NCBI GenBank assembly: GCA_036396275.1
Contig: DASWLD010000073.1
Location: forward strand, 1-47,893
Reading direction: 5' to 3'
Length of the DNA stretch: 47,893 nt
Source of the DNA: JACQFZ01 sp036396275
GTDB lineage: Bacteria > Pseudomonadota > Gammaproteobacteria > Acidiferrobacterales > Sulfurifustaceae
Shown here: positions 39,705 to 47,893 of the stretch, piece by piece
Numbering within the stretch: the first letter of the stretch is position 1
Layout of the letters: every line of letters starts with the position of its first letter
Notes under the pieces: model-generated
Seen by the model: the letters and a program-made list of their open reading frames with translations, nothing else
Database searches by the model: none
Told to the model about the DNA's origin: nothing
Position numbers and translations under genes: made by a program

Positions 39705-41270
39705 CTATCGCGGCGGGCGCAGCGGCGGGCGCGATCCCGGTGGAAATTGTCCCGGCGGGTGCTCGCGCGCTCGGGCGAGAATGCGTTGGGCGCCTTCGTG
39801 GCCGCTTTGTGCGGCGCGCTCGATCCAGGAGAGCGCGGTGCGGCGGTCGGGGGAGCCGCCGACGCCGCGGTCATACATCATCGCCACGGCAAACTGTGCT
39901 TCCGGCACACCTTGCTCCGCGGCGCGGCGCATCCACTCGCGCGCTTGGTATTCGTCGCGGATTTCTATCGGACCGTTGAGCAATGCTTGCGACAGTCGCA
40001 TTTGCGCGCCGGCATCACCGGCTTCGGCGGCGGCTCGCGTACGTTCGAGCTCGGCCGCGCGATCGGGGAACGCATCGCGGGGATCGTTGCGATCGAAGCG
40101 GCCTGGTTCTTGTGATCCGAAGCGCGGTTGCTCGGGGAACGGCGGTTGAGTAACCGGCGCGACCGCCGCCGGCGGCGTGGGTTCGGCCACGGGAGCGGGC
40201 GGCGGTGCCGGTGTATGACGCTCGGGTGGCACCGGCGCAATTGCCGACTGCGCGGGGATAGCCCGAGGCTCGCGCGTGGTCGGCGCGTTACTTTTCATCA
40301 TCCATATCGCTCCAACAGCGATTACGACGAGTGCCAATGCCCACGGCATGCGGCTTGGCGCCGGCTGGTTTCGAGTGTTCGCGACGACGGGTTTGTTCAC
40401 GCGCGCCGGCGCCGGAGCTGTGGCGGGTGTCAGCGCTGCGGCGAGCGCGTCGGCGGAAGCAAAGCGGCGCGCCGGATCTTTTTCGAGGCAGCGCATGACG
40501 CCGACTTCGAGCGCCGGCGGAATTTCGGGACGCAACGCGCGCAGCGGCGTCGGCCGTTCCTGCACTTGCTTGAGCGCGACCGCGACCGGCGTCGTGCCGG
40601 TGAAAGCGGGGCGCCCGGTGAGACATTCGTACATGATCATGCCGAACGCATAGATGTCGGTGCGGACGGTCACCGGTTGTCCCTGCGCCTGCTCCGGCGC
40701 CATGTAGCCCGGCGTGCCGATCATGGTGTGCGACGTGGTCGCGCTATCGAGCGATCGCGCGATACCGAAGTCCATCAACTTCACCTGACCGGACTTCGTA
40801 ATCATGACGTTCTCGGGCTTGAGGTCTCGATGCACGACGCCCTGCGCGTGCGCTTCGGCGAGACCCGAACATATTTGCGTGGCGATTTCGACGGCACGCG
40901 CCGGCGCAAGCGGTCCGCTGCGTTTCAGCAGCGCCCGCAACGTCTCGCCATCGACGTACTCCATGGTGATGTAGGCGAACGAGTCGGTGCGGTTGAAGTC
41001 GTAGATGCGGCAGACGTTTTTGTGCGTGATACGCCGCGCCAGGCGCAGCTCGTTTTTGAAGCGCTCCGCCATCGCCGGGTCGGCGGCATATTCCGGGAGC
41101 AGCACTTTGAGCGCCAGGATTTCGTTCGTTTCGCGGTCGCACGCGCGATAGACGCGACCCATCCCGCCCGCGCCAAGCTCATTCAACAACTCGTAGCGGC
41201 CGCCGAGGGCAGCGGGCTGAACAATCGTGTCAGAGGGTGTTGCGGCGGTATTTAGGGGGCGTTCCGTCAT
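39705..41270 (-). CDS. Ser/Thr protein kinase with transmembrane segment and Sel1-like repeats
   Basis: The 521-residue protein starts at the ATG at 41270; an upstream TTG is rejected. The kinase domain is at about 26-280: GAGGMG loop (34-39), catalytic K55 in ALKVL, HRDLKPEN (147-154), DFG (167-169) and GTPGYMAPE (185-193). Then come a Pro/Ala linker, a membrane helix (308-325), a long Pro-rich external stretch and Sel1-like repeats (about 420-500) at the C-terminus, predicted on the far side of the membrane. The kinase is cytoplasmic and the repeats could sense an envelope signal. The targets are unknown. Confidence 0.88.
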   Translation of the reverse strand: MTERPLNTAATPSDTIVQPAALGGRYELLNELGAGGMGRVYRACDRETNEILALKVLLPEYAADPAMAERFKNELRLARRITHKNVCRIYDFNRTDSFAYITMEYVDGETLRALLKRSGPLAPARAVEIATQICSGLAEAHAQGVVHRDLKPENVMITKSGQVKLMDFGIARSLDSATTSHTMIGTPGYMAPEQAQGQPVTVRTDIYAFGMIMYECLTGRPAFTGTTPVAVALKQVQERPTPLRALRPEIPPALEVGVMRCLEKDPARRFASADALAAALTPATAPAPARVNKPVVANTRNQPAPSRMPWALALVVIAVGAIWMMKSNAPTTREPRAIPAQSAIAPVPPERHTPAPPPAPVAEPTPPAAVAPVTQPPFPEQPRFGSQEPGRFDRNDPRDAFPDRAAELERTRAAAEAGDAGAQMRLSQALLNGPIEIRDEYQAREWMRRAAEQGVPEAQFAVAMMYDRGVGGSPDRRTALSWIERAAQSGHEGAQRILARAREHPPGQFPPGSRPPLRPPR

Positions 41271-41351
41271 GCTTTTAAGTATATGCAACGGACTTACCAG
41301 CCGTTCGCGATAGTGCGGCTATTCGCACGCCTGGTGGGTTACGGAAGTGTC

Positions 41352-41383
41352 ACAAAAAACAACCGGCGCCCACGGGCGCCGGT
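41352..41383 (-). terminator. Intrinsic terminator of the MscS-like gene
   Basis: On the minus strand, a 10-bp perfect stem (41383-41374 with 41371-41362) is followed by TTGTTTTTTG. It lies 46 bp past the stop of the gene at 41429-42130 and ends that transcript before the kinase gene. Confidence 0.8.
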
Positions 41384-41428
41384 CGATAAGGAACGAAGCG
41401 GTTAAACGCGTACTTTCGCGATAGGAAA

Positions 41429-42130
41429 TTATGCCGCCTTCTTCAGAGAATGTACGCTACCGAACTTTCCCTTGTCCATTTTGTCGAGCTTATCCGCCGC
41501 CCACTTCTGGCCGCCGAAGCCGAAGGCGAGCGCCAGGGCGAGCACGACGCCGCCGAACAAGATCAGCAGCCCGGACTCGAGGACGCGCTCGGGGATGTTG
41601 AACTGACCGATCGCGAGCATCACCACGAAGGCGGCGATCGACCAGCGCAACAGGCGCCCGATGAGATCGGCGTCCACCATACCGACGTTGCGCGTGTACG
41701 CCGTTACCGCATTGGCGACGAAGCGCGCGAAATACAACCCGATCGTCAGTGTCAGCATCGCGACGACGACATTCGGGACGAACTCGGCCACCCGATGGAA
41801 TAGCGTCGAGAGCGCGGTCAGCCCGAGCACGTTGAACGTGGTGAGCAATGTCATCAGGATGGTGAGCCAGTAGACCATCACCCCAAGCACGTCGACCGTA
41901 CTCTGGCGCACGCCGCCTTTCTTGAGGAAGTCGTCGACGCCGGCCGATTCCGTCAGCGCATGGAATTGCACTCCCTTGAGTCCCCGCACGACGACGAACT
42001 GAAGCAGCTTCGCAACCAGCCACCCAACGATCAGGATAGCGACGGCGCCGATCAGCACCGGCAGAAACGCGCCAAGGTCGAACAGGAAACTGCGTAACGA
42101 TGTCATTACGATATCGAGTTGCTGTTCCAT
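41429..42130 (-). CDS. Small MscS/CmpX-like mechanosensitive channel-family protein
   Basis: The protein has 233 residues with five or so membrane helices. FLPVLIGAVAILIVGWLVAK and FVPNVVVAMLTLTIGLYFARFVA (about 118-140) are the TM-helix repeats of this family. There is no full MscS beta domain, so it is of the short CmpX-like kind. GGAGG precedes the ATG by 7 nt. It may relieve osmotic stress or act as a membrane scaffold. Transcription ends at the hairpin at 41352-41383. Confidence 0.82.
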   Translation of the reverse strand: MEQQLDIVMTSLRSFLFDLGAFLPVLIGAVAILIVGWLVAKLLQFVVVRGLKGVQFHALTESAGVDDFLKKGGVRQSTVDVLGVMVYWLTILMTLLTTFNVLGLTALSTLFHRVAEFVPNVVVAMLTLTIGLYFARFVANAVTAYTRNVGMVDADLIGRLLRWSIAAFVVMLAIGQFNIPERVLESGLLILFGGVVLALALAFGFGGQKWAADKLDKMDKGKFGSVHSLKKAA

Positions 42131-42673
42131 ACTTTACCTCCGGGATGTCGGAACTACTGCTGAGTCTAGGCGCTGAATCAAGGTTCGGGGCCGCCGGCGG
42201 TGCGGCGGAGTGACGCGTTGCGGCACTCGCGCGTCGGACCGGCCAGTTTTAAGCGTAACGAGACCGCGAGTCGTTCCGCTGTCATGTAGCGGCGCGCTTT
42301 CGAGAAGGCTTATTGAGGGCTTTACGGTCGATTCGTGGCCCCGGCCCGTTGACGCGGCGCACGGTTACCGGGCCGCCGATATTCGCCGCCACTGCGCCAA
42401 CGCCGTGGGAAAACGAAGAATAAACCCAGCGTCCAGGATGACGGCGACGGGGAGTTTTCACCGGGTTGAAGCTCCAACATCCCGCGATGTTGAGTACGTC
42501 GTCCTTGTTAAGGAGTAGCTTCCGCCCGCTTTGCAGAACGCTTCCAACCGGAGAACCAATGACCACGGAATCGTCCGACGCGAACCGCAGAGAACGCATT
42601 TGCGCGCGAGGCCTGCTGAGGTTCGAGTAGAATGGCTGACCCGGTATCCCCCGCAAGAAGTCTGGAGCGTGTC
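42131..42673. other. Gene-free 540-bp stretch
   Basis: No convincing gene is seen. One perfect palindrome, CAACATC-CCGC-GATGTTG (42475-42492), might be a regulatory site for the gene at 42674. Other hairpins are weak. The region also contains the promoter of the divergent MscS-like gene. Confidence 0.45.
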
Positions 42674-43816
42674 ATGAGTGGCAACCTTCCGGAAAAATTC
42701 CTGCAACTGCGATCGCTGATCAAGAAAGGCGGGGAGCTTGAGCTTTCGCTCGCGCAAGTCCCCATGGCCGAGCCGGCGGCGGATGAGGTCGTGGTGCGGG
42801 TTGAAGCAGCGCCGCTGAATCCGTCCGACTTGGGGCTGCTGCTGGGCGCGGCGGACATGAAGATGGCGAAGGCGTCGGGTACGCGCGCGCAGCCGGTCGT
42901 CACCGCGGCGGTTCCCGATAACTTGATGCGTATGATGGCGGGGCGGGTCGATCAATCGATGCCGGTGGGCAACGAGGGCGCCGGGGTTGTGGTGAAGGCG
43001 GGCGCGTCGAAAGAAGCGCAGGCGTTGTTGGGAAAGACCGTGGCGCTGATCGGCGGCGCGATGTACTCGCAATATCGCACGATGAAGGCGGCGCAGTGTC
43101 TGATGTTGCCCGAAGGTACGAAGCCGCGCGATGGCGCGTCGTGCTTCGTCAATCCGCTGACCGCGCTCGGCATGGTCGAGACGATGCGGCGCGAAAATCA
43201 CGCCGCGCTCGTGCACACGGTGGGGGCGTCGAATCTCGGGCAGATGCTGAATCGCATCTGCCTAAAGGATGGCGTCAATCTCGTGAACATCGTGCGCAAA
43301 CCGGAGCAGGAAGCGCTTGTGCGCAAGCTCGGCGCGAAGTACGTATGCAATTCCTCATTGCCCACGTTCATGCGGGATTTGACCGCCGCGCTGAGCGAAA
43401 CCGGCGCGACGATCGCGTTCGATGCGATCGGCGGCGGCAAGCTCGCGAGCCAGATTCTTTCCTGCATGGAAGCCGCGGCCGTCGCGAAGATGAAGGAATA
43501 CAGCCGCTACGGTTCGACGACTTTCAAGCAGGTGTACATCTACGGCGGGCTCGACCGCGGCCCGACCGAGCTCACTCGCAACTTCGGTATGGTCTGGAGC
43601 GTCGGCGGCTGGCTGCTCACGCCGTTTCTGCAAAAGATCGGGGCGGCCGCGGCGCAGAAGCTGCGCGAACGCGTGGTCGCCGAATTGAAGACCACGTTCG
43701 TGAGCCACTACACCAAGGAAATTTCGCTGGCCGAAGCGCTGCAGCTCGACACGATCGCGGCATATGCCAAGTTCGGGACCGGTGAGAAGTATTTGATCAA
43801 TCCGAATAAGGACTGA
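42674..43816 (+). CDS. Zinc-binding-dehydrogenase/MDR-family oxidoreductase
   Basis: The protein has 380 residues from the ATG at 42674, with GGAG 6 nt upstream; the frame is open to 42632. It has an MDR N-terminal domain with VVVRVEAAPLNPSDLGLLLG and a second Rossmann-like part with HTVGASNLGQMLNRICLKDG (a GxSxxG variant of AxGGVG) and VFDAIGGG-like IAFDAIGGGKLASQ. Catalytic-zinc residues are not evident. Related proteins are called NADH oxidase or alcohol dehydrogenase. The substrate is unknown. It is not related closely to the MDR protein at 33804. Confidence 0.82.
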   Translation: MSGNLPEKFLQLRSLIKKGGELELSLAQVPMAEPAADEVVVRVEAAPLNPSDLGLLLGAADMKMAKASGTRAQPVVTAAVPDNLMRMMAGRVDQSMPVGNEGAGVVVKAGASKEAQALLGKTVALIGGAMYSQYRTMKAAQCLMLPEGTKPRDGASCFVNPLTALGMVETMRRENHAALVHTVGASNLGQMLNRICLKDGVNLVNIVRKPEQEALVRKLGAKYVCNSSLPTFMRDLTAALSETGATIAFDAIGGGKLASQILSCMEAAAVAKMKEYSRYGSTTFKQVYIYGGLDRGPTELTRNFGMVWSVGGWLLTPFLQKIGAAAAQKLRERVVAELKTTFVSHYTKEISLAEALQLDTIAAYAKFGTGEKYLINPNKD

Positions 43817-43932
43817 CCTTCGCCTCACGCACCGCGCACGGTGAGGGGCCGTGTGCAGACTCCCTCCTGATCGGTCTCGTCGGTCGCGGTGCGGCGTCAA
43901 CCGCGTTCAATCATCGTTACGAGGATTTGTTT

Positions 43933-44355
43933 ATGAAGCCACGAATCACCATGATCACGCTCGGCGTCGACGATCTGGAGAAAGCGGTGGCGTTCTACCG
44001 CGACGGTCTCGGCCTGCCCACCGAGGGAATCGTCGGCAAGGAATTCGAACACGGCGCGGTTGCGTTTTTCGATCTGCAAGGGGGGATGAAGCTGGCCCTA
44101 TGGCCGCGCAACAGCATCGAGCATGACGTCGGCGTGCCGAGGGGGCCGCGCAGCGCAACCGAATTCATGGTTGCGCATAACGTGAACAGCACGGCCGACG
44201 TGGACGCGGTCATGAACCAGGCGAAGCGCGCCGGCGCGAAGATCGTGAAGCCGGCGCGCAAGACGTTCTGGGGCGGATACGCCGGTTACTTTCAAGATCC
44301 GGACGATCATCTATGGGAAGTCGCCTGGAATCCGCAAATCAAGGTCGCCGATTGA
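43933..44355 (+). CDS. VOC-family (glyoxalase-like) protein
   Basis: The 140-residue protein has the vicinal-oxygen-chelate fold: MITLGVDDLEKAVAFYRDGL at the start and YFQDPDDHLWEVAWNP at the end, which is the usual metal-site Glu strand. The N-terminal metal His of glyoxalase I is absent (TLGVDD), so catalysis is uncertain. The start has GAGG upstream. It converges on the arsM gene, 39 bp away. A link to arsenic resistance is possible, since VOC genes occur near ars genes, but is not shown. Confidence 0.82.
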   Translation: MKPRITMITLGVDDLEKAVAFYRDGLGLPTEGIVGKEFEHGAVAFFDLQGGMKLALWPRNSIEHDVGVPRGPRSATEFMVAHNVNSTADVDAVMNQAKRAGAKIVKPARKTFWGGYAGYFQDPDDHLWEVAWNPQIKVAD

Positions 44356-44394
44356 ACTGGGCCGTCGGCGCCCGCACAGCCCGCTTGGGCGATA

Positions 44395-45261
44395 TCAGCT
44401 ACAGCATTCGGTGCCGCAGCACGCCGACGAAGCGGCGGCGCTTGGCGCTTTCGTCGCCCGGACGAACGCGCTCATGAACTTGCCTTCCACCGCTTTCGCG
44501 GTGGCGTCGACGTCGAGCCCCTGACCCGCGAGGAACGTGCGTGCATCCTCGATGTTGTAAATGCGCGTTGGCTCGATGTCGATGTTCTCGAACCCGGCCT
44601 TCGCAAGCTTTGTGACGTATTCGTAGTCGCCCAATGCCCCGGCGACACAACCGACCCAAAGCTCCATGTTCTTTCGAATCTCGGCCGGCACCGCGCCGCG
44701 GACGACGACGTCCGAGACGGCGAAGCGGCCCCCCGGCTTCAGCACGCGGAACGCTTCCTTCAATACGCGATCCTTGTCGCCGGACAGGTTGATCACGCAA
44801 TTCGAGATGATGACGTCGACGGAATTATCGGGCAGCGGGATGTTCTCGATCTCGCCTTTCAGGAACTCGACGTTCGTCAACCCGCTCTTGCGCTTATTCT
44901 CCTCGGCGAGCGCGAACATCTCGTCCGTCATATCCAGTCCGTAGGCTTTTCCGGCCGGGCCCACGCGCCGAGCGGAAAGCAGCACGTCGATGCCCCCGCC
45001 CGATCCGAGATCGAGCACGGTCTCGCCCGGATTCAGCTCGGCCAGCGCCGTTGGATTGCCGCAACCGAGAGAGGCTTGCAGCGCCGTGTCCGGCACTTCG
45101 CCCGCTTGCGCGCGATCGTACAGATTCGACGTAATGGGATCGCACGATGCGTCGAGCGCGGACGCACCGCCGCAGCAGGAATTGCCCGCGCCGGATTGCA
45201 CGCGCAACGCCGCCTGACCGTATTTTTCGCGTACGACTTCTTTCACCGTTTGGTTACTCAT
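44395..45261 (-). CDS. arsM: Arsenite S-adenosylmethionine methyltransferase
   Basis: The 288-residue enzyme methylates As(III), using S-adenosylmethionine, to volatile or less toxic forms. The SAM motif is VLDLGSGGGIDVLLSA (83-98). The three arsenic-binding cysteines of the family are present: C67 (SLGCGNP), C155 (ISNCVINLS) and C205 (VGCVAGAL). There are extra Cys pairs at both ends (CCGG at 29-32, ACCGTECCS at the C-terminus). It is 18 bp behind arsR on the same strand. Confidence 0.93.
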   Translation of the reverse strand: MSNQTVKEVVREKYGQAALRVQSGAGNSCCGGASALDASCDPITSNLYDRAQAGEVPDTALQASLGCGNPTALAELNPGETVLDLGSGGGIDVLLSARRVGPAGKAYGLDMTDEMFALAEENKRKSGLTNVEFLKGEIENIPLPDNSVDVIISNCVINLSGDKDRVLKEAFRVLKPGGRFAVSDVVVRGAVPAEIRKNMELWVGCVAGALGDYEYVTKLAKAGFENIDIEPTRIYNIEDARTFLAGQGLDVDATAKAVEGKFMSAFVRATKAPSAAASSACCGTECCS

Positions 45262-45279
45262 GGTTTGTCCTCTTGCCTA

Positions 45280-45627
45280 TCACTTGCCGATGGAAACTAT
45301 GCTGCGCGGTTCGATGGCCTTATTGCGCGTGCAGCACTCGGCATATAGAAACCCGAGCAGTTCTTGCAGCGCCGGCGCGTTCGCCGAATACCGGAGAAAC
45401 GTGCCTTCGCGCCGCACGTTCACCAGGCCTTCGTTCTTCAATTTATCGAGATGATGCGAGAGCGTGGAATTCGGGATATCGAGCTCCGCACCGACGTCGC
45501 CGACCACCATCCCGTCGGGATGGGCGGACAGAAGCAGCCGCACGATGCGCAGCCGCGGTTCGGTGCCCATCGCCGAAAGCATGTCGGCGTAGCGCGCGAC
45601 TTGGCCGAGGTTCGGTTTTTTCGCCAT
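45280..45627 (-). CDS. arsR: ArsR-family repressor
   Basis: The protein has 115 residues from the ATG at 45627; a TTG at 45645 would add six residues. It has a winged helix (LDIPNSTLSHHLDKLKNEGL, VNVRREGTFLRYS). Cys98-Cys99 in LYAECCTRNK sit at the C-terminal position used for As(III) by AfArsR-type proteins, but the third Cys of that type (C102) is missing. It should release the operator when As(III) binds, inducing arsM. Confidence 0.87.
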   Translation of the reverse strand: MAKKPNLGQVARYADMLSAMGTEPRLRIVRLLLSAHPDGMVVGDVGAELDIPNSTLSHHLDKLKNEGLVNVRREGTFLRYSANAPALQELLGFLYAECCTRNKAIEPRSIVSIGK

Positions 45628-46070
45628 CCGCCTGTCCTGATTCAATGTTTCTATGATAATCGAAATATGCGTCCGGTCAAGAACCGGATGGGTCGCGCCT
45701 TTGTTACATCTTTTTCACGCGCCTGGGTCCTGAATTCACGGGGAAATGACGTGGCCCGCCGATACTCGCTCCAGCTTGTAGCGCGGCTGCAAGCCATCTC
45801 AACCACCAGTTACGGTGACGTATCATGATTCGCAGCAGCAAGCACATTCAGTTCGGGAACCGAGGCGCTCGCGCCGATCGTTCAGGAGGTGCATAAAGAC
45901 GGTCATGGCGGGCGCGTGCCGGCGACATCGCTGCCTCTGGCCGCCGAGGTTGCTCGGCGCGCGCCCGCTGTGCTTGGGAGCTTCCGCGTCGTCCGCGGCG
46001 GGACCCACATCGGGTATGATTGCCGGGTTAACCGCACTTGTTGCGCGTTCGACGAGGAGCAACCTGTCCA
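45628..46070. other. Gap between arsR and ureG, with an ars operator candidate
   Basis: TTTC-TATGATAATC-GAAA at 45648-45665 is an imperfect dyad just upstream of arsR and is a candidate operator. The rest of the 440-bp gap has no supported gene. A -10-like TATGAT lies at 46015-46020 ahead of ureG, without a convincing -35. Confidence 0.4.
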
Positions 46071-46679
46071 ATGAGTGTCTTTCGTATCGGAATCGCCGGC
46101 CCCGTCGGTTCGGGAAAGACCGCGCTGGTCGACGCGCTGTGTAAAGCGCTGCGCGGTGACTACCGTCTCGCCGTTGTTACCAACGACATTTACACCAAGG
46201 AGGACGCGAACTTCCTGGTGCGCAGCCGGGCGCTCGCGCCGGAGCGCATCGTGGGGGTTGAAACCGGCGGCTGCCCGCACACGGCGATCCGCGAGGACGC
46301 GTCGATGAACATCGCCGCGATCGAGCGAATGGAGGCTCGCTTTCCCGATCTCGATTTGATCTTTGTCGAAAGCGGCGGCGACAACCTCGCGGCGACGTTC
46401 AGCCCGGAACTCGTGGATCTCACGATCTACGTGATCGACGTCGCCGGCGGCGACAAGATTCCGCGCAAGGGCGGACCCGGCATTACCAAGTCCGACTTGC
46501 TCGTCATCAACAAAATCGATCTCGCGCCTTACGTGGGCGCGAGTCTCGAGGTGATGGATCGCGACGCCAAAAAAATGCGCGGCGAACGGCCGTTCGTGTT
46601 TACCGATCTAAAACGAGGCGCCGGGCTCGACGGCGTGATTCGATTCATCGCTTCGCACCGCGCGGTGAGCGCCGCCTAG
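46071..46679 (+). CDS. ureG: Urease accessory GTPase UreG
   Basis: The 202-residue SIMIBI-class GTPase delivers nickel to urease with UreD and UreF. The P-loop is GPVGSGKT (10-17), the nickel-binding Cys-Pro-His is C68-P69-H70 in GVETGGCPHTAIREDASMN, and the G4 motif NKIDL is present. The start is the ATG at 46071. In most clusters it follows ureF; here ureF ends at 28882 and about 17 kb of unrelated genes intervene. The stop lies inside the end of the convergent gene, a 35-bp overlap. Confidence 0.96.
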   Translation: MSVFRIGIAGPVGSGKTALVDALCKALRGDYRLAVVTNDIYTKEDANFLVRSRALAPERIVGVETGGCPHTAIREDASMNIAAIERMEARFPDLDLIFVESGGDNLAATFSPELVDLTIYVIDVAGGDKIPRKGGPGITKSDLLVINKIDLAPYVGASLEVMDRDAKKMRGERPFVFTDLKRGAGLDGVIRFIASHRAVSAA

Positions 46680-47850
46680 GGACATCGCCGCGCGCCTGGA
46701 CGTACTCGCGCCAGAGGTAAAGCGTTAACGCACCGAGGCCGAAGACAAGCACTGCGAAGACCGCCAACCCGCCGAGAACCGGTACGAACCGCACGAGCCA
46801 GAGCGCCAGCAACGCCGCGATGACCGAGAGCACGCGCCAACTCTTGGTCGCGGCCCCCGTGCGACCGATCAGACGCAAACCCCAATCGCCGACGTTGATA
46901 ATTCCCGTCAAGAAGCCGAGGAGCAGTGACGACAGGTATAACGCGAGCAAAAGCAGCGCCAGCCATACCCCGACAAGACTGACGAACAGAAGCAGGATCG
47001 CGAGCGGCGTCGCCGCGAGAACGGCAAATCCGAGCCCGAGCGATTTCCACGGCGCCTCGTTCACGGTGCGCGCGGCACCGACCGAGGTTACCGGGAAGAG
47101 CAGATATAGCACGATGCCCGTGACCATCAGGCTGATATACAGCGCCAGCCGGGCGACGTATCGGAATGCGCGGGCGCCCTCCCGGGCTTCTTCGCCGGCG
47201 CGCAGGGATTCGCGCGTAACGACGCCGGTGATCGTGGCGTCGCTCGCGATGCGCGCGTCGTTGCGGCTGTAGTAAACGAGGTTGCCGCGAATCACCGCGC
47301 CCGATCGAACATCGATATCCTCGCCGACCAATTTCACATCACCCGTGATGTCGCCGGCGATGACGATGCGGTTGGCCGCCACCTTGACGCCCTTGGCGAC
47401 CTTGCCGCTGATTTGCACGGTACCGCCGCCGAGCCACGCCCGACCGCCGACGGTCGCCGTGGGAGCAAGCAGCACGCGCCCGCCCGCGGCGATGAGGTCG
47501 TCGCCCACGGTGCCGCCGATCGTGACGTTGCCGCCGGCCGCGCGAACGTCGTCGCCGACACGCGCGCGGATCACGACATTTCCGCCGGCCGCCATGACAT
47601 CGCCGCTGACGGCGTTGTCGATAGTGACTTGCCCGCCCGCGGCGACCACGTCGCCGTCGACATTCGCGAGCACGTCGACGGTACCGCCGGCGAGATAAAT
47701 GTCTTCGGCGATCCGGCCTTGCTTGACAATGGTGTCCCCGGCTTCCTGAGCGACGGCGCCCGCGGGGACGCACAGCAGGCTCAGGACCAGGAAAACGTGA
47801 CGCAGCGGGAGACTCTCGCTCGGACTTTTCGTTTCGCTCTTCTCGCCCAT
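46645..47850 (-). CDS. Secreted beta-helix-repeat membrane protein (bactofilin-like)
   Basis: The 401-residue protein has a signal peptide (about 17-35). About 160 residues of tandem beta-helix repeats follow (residues 45-200; units such as GDVVAAGGQVTIDNAVS, GDVMAAGGNVVIRARVG, DDVRAAGGNVTIGGTVG), each about 17-18 residues. Four or five membrane helices follow at about 230-385. Bactofilins have such repeats but are cytoplasmic; here the repeats are predicted outside. Its end overlaps the ureG end by 35 bp, tail to tail. The function is unknown; a polymer-forming envelope role is a guess. Confidence 0.72.
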   Translation of the reverse strand: MGEKSETKSPSESLPLRHVFLVLSLLCVPAGAVAQEAGDTIVKQGRIAEDIYLAGGTVDVLANVDGDVVAAGGQVTIDNAVSGDVMAAGGNVVIRARVGDDVRAAGGNVTIGGTVGDDLIAAGGRVLLAPTATVGGRAWLGGGTVQISGKVAKGVKVAANRIVIAGDITGDVKLVGEDIDVRSGAVIRGNLVYYSRNDARIASDATITGVVTRESLRAGEEAREGARAFRYVARLALYISLMVTGIVLYLLFPVTSVGAARTVNEAPWKSLGLGFAVLAATPLAILLLFVSLVGVWLALLLLALYLSSLLLGFLTGIINVGDWGLRLIGRTGAATKSWRVLSVIAALLALWLVRFVPVLGGLAVFAVLVFGLGALTLYLWREYVQARGDVPRRRSPRGAKR

Positions 47851-47893
47851 GATTCACTCCGCAAGCTATGTTGCCGATTGGGAAGGTTTAACC

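Noticed and set aside
42458..43216. A 252-codon minus-strand open frame overlapping the MDR gene start
   Set aside because: His/Arg-rich shadow frame with no homology.
1..47893. CRISPR array, rRNA, tRNA or complete insertion sequence
   Set aside because: No regularly spaced identical repeats with unique spacers, no tRNA-like cloverleaf and no transposase gene were recognised by eye.

Overview
The window is about 48 kb of high-GC (roughly 60-65% by eye) DNA from a Gram-negative proteobacterium. Signal peptides, lipoboxes, many c-type cytochromes, an FNR-type box, a sigma-54/NtrC-type promoter and the urtABCDE-ureDABCEF gene order all point to a Beta- or sulfur-oxidiser-like Gammaproteobacterium. 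I cannot place it to genus. No rRNA, tRNA, CRISPR array or complete insertion sequence was recognised.

Region 1 (1-8.3 kb) is a respiratory cytochrome locus. Five minus-strand genes encode a nonaheme cytochrome c fused to a cytochrome-b-like membrane domain, two tetraheme proteins (one a lipoprotein), a small monoheme cytochrome and a membrane-anchored monoheme protein. Divergent from them are a monoheme cytochrome and an ethylbenzene-dehydrogenase-like heme protein. Together they carry 21 CXXCH motifs and one CX3CH. A perfect FNR/Anr box sits at the class II distance from a TATAAA -10 box in the divergent promoter, so the pathway is probably induced at low oxygen. The electron donor and acceptor are unknown; this is the best candidate for an undescribed system.

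Region 2 (8.3-17.5 kb) is mixed: an acyl-CoA ligase remnant, a cupin, protoporphyrinogen oxidase, quinolinate synthase (nadA), four minus-strand genes for uncharacterised secreted or membrane proteins, a LuxR-type regulator and an M20 peptidase.

Region 3 (17.8-28.9 kb) is a urea uptake and hydrolysis operon: urtABCDE, a small His-containing membrane protein, ureD, ureA, ureB, ureC, ureE and ureF. In front of urtA are a good NtrC-like site and a -24/-12 sigma-54 promoter, which fits nitrogen-limitation control. A strong terminator-like hairpin after urtA probably sets a high ratio of binding protein to permease. The last accessory gene, ureG, is not next to ureF but about 17 kb downstream (46.07 kb).

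Region 4 (29-45.7 kb), between ureF and ureG, looks like accessory sequence: a nucleotidyltransferase-fold protein, a TsaA/TrmO-like protein, an MFS transporter, an ECF42-type sigma factor with its DGPF/YCII partner and a matching promoter, quinone-oxidoreductase-like genes, a second ECF sigma factor with a SnoaL-like tail, a fatty acid hydroxylase/TetR pair with two operator palindromes, a gene remnant, a MazEF-type toxin-antitoxin pair, a Ser/Thr kinase with Sel1 repeats, an MscS-like protein, a VOC protein and arsR-arsM. Short dispersed repeats with a GGGTCAGA core lie at several of the junctions.

Region 5 (46-47.9 kb) holds ureG and, convergent and overlapping it, a secreted beta-helix-repeat membrane protein resembling bactofilins.
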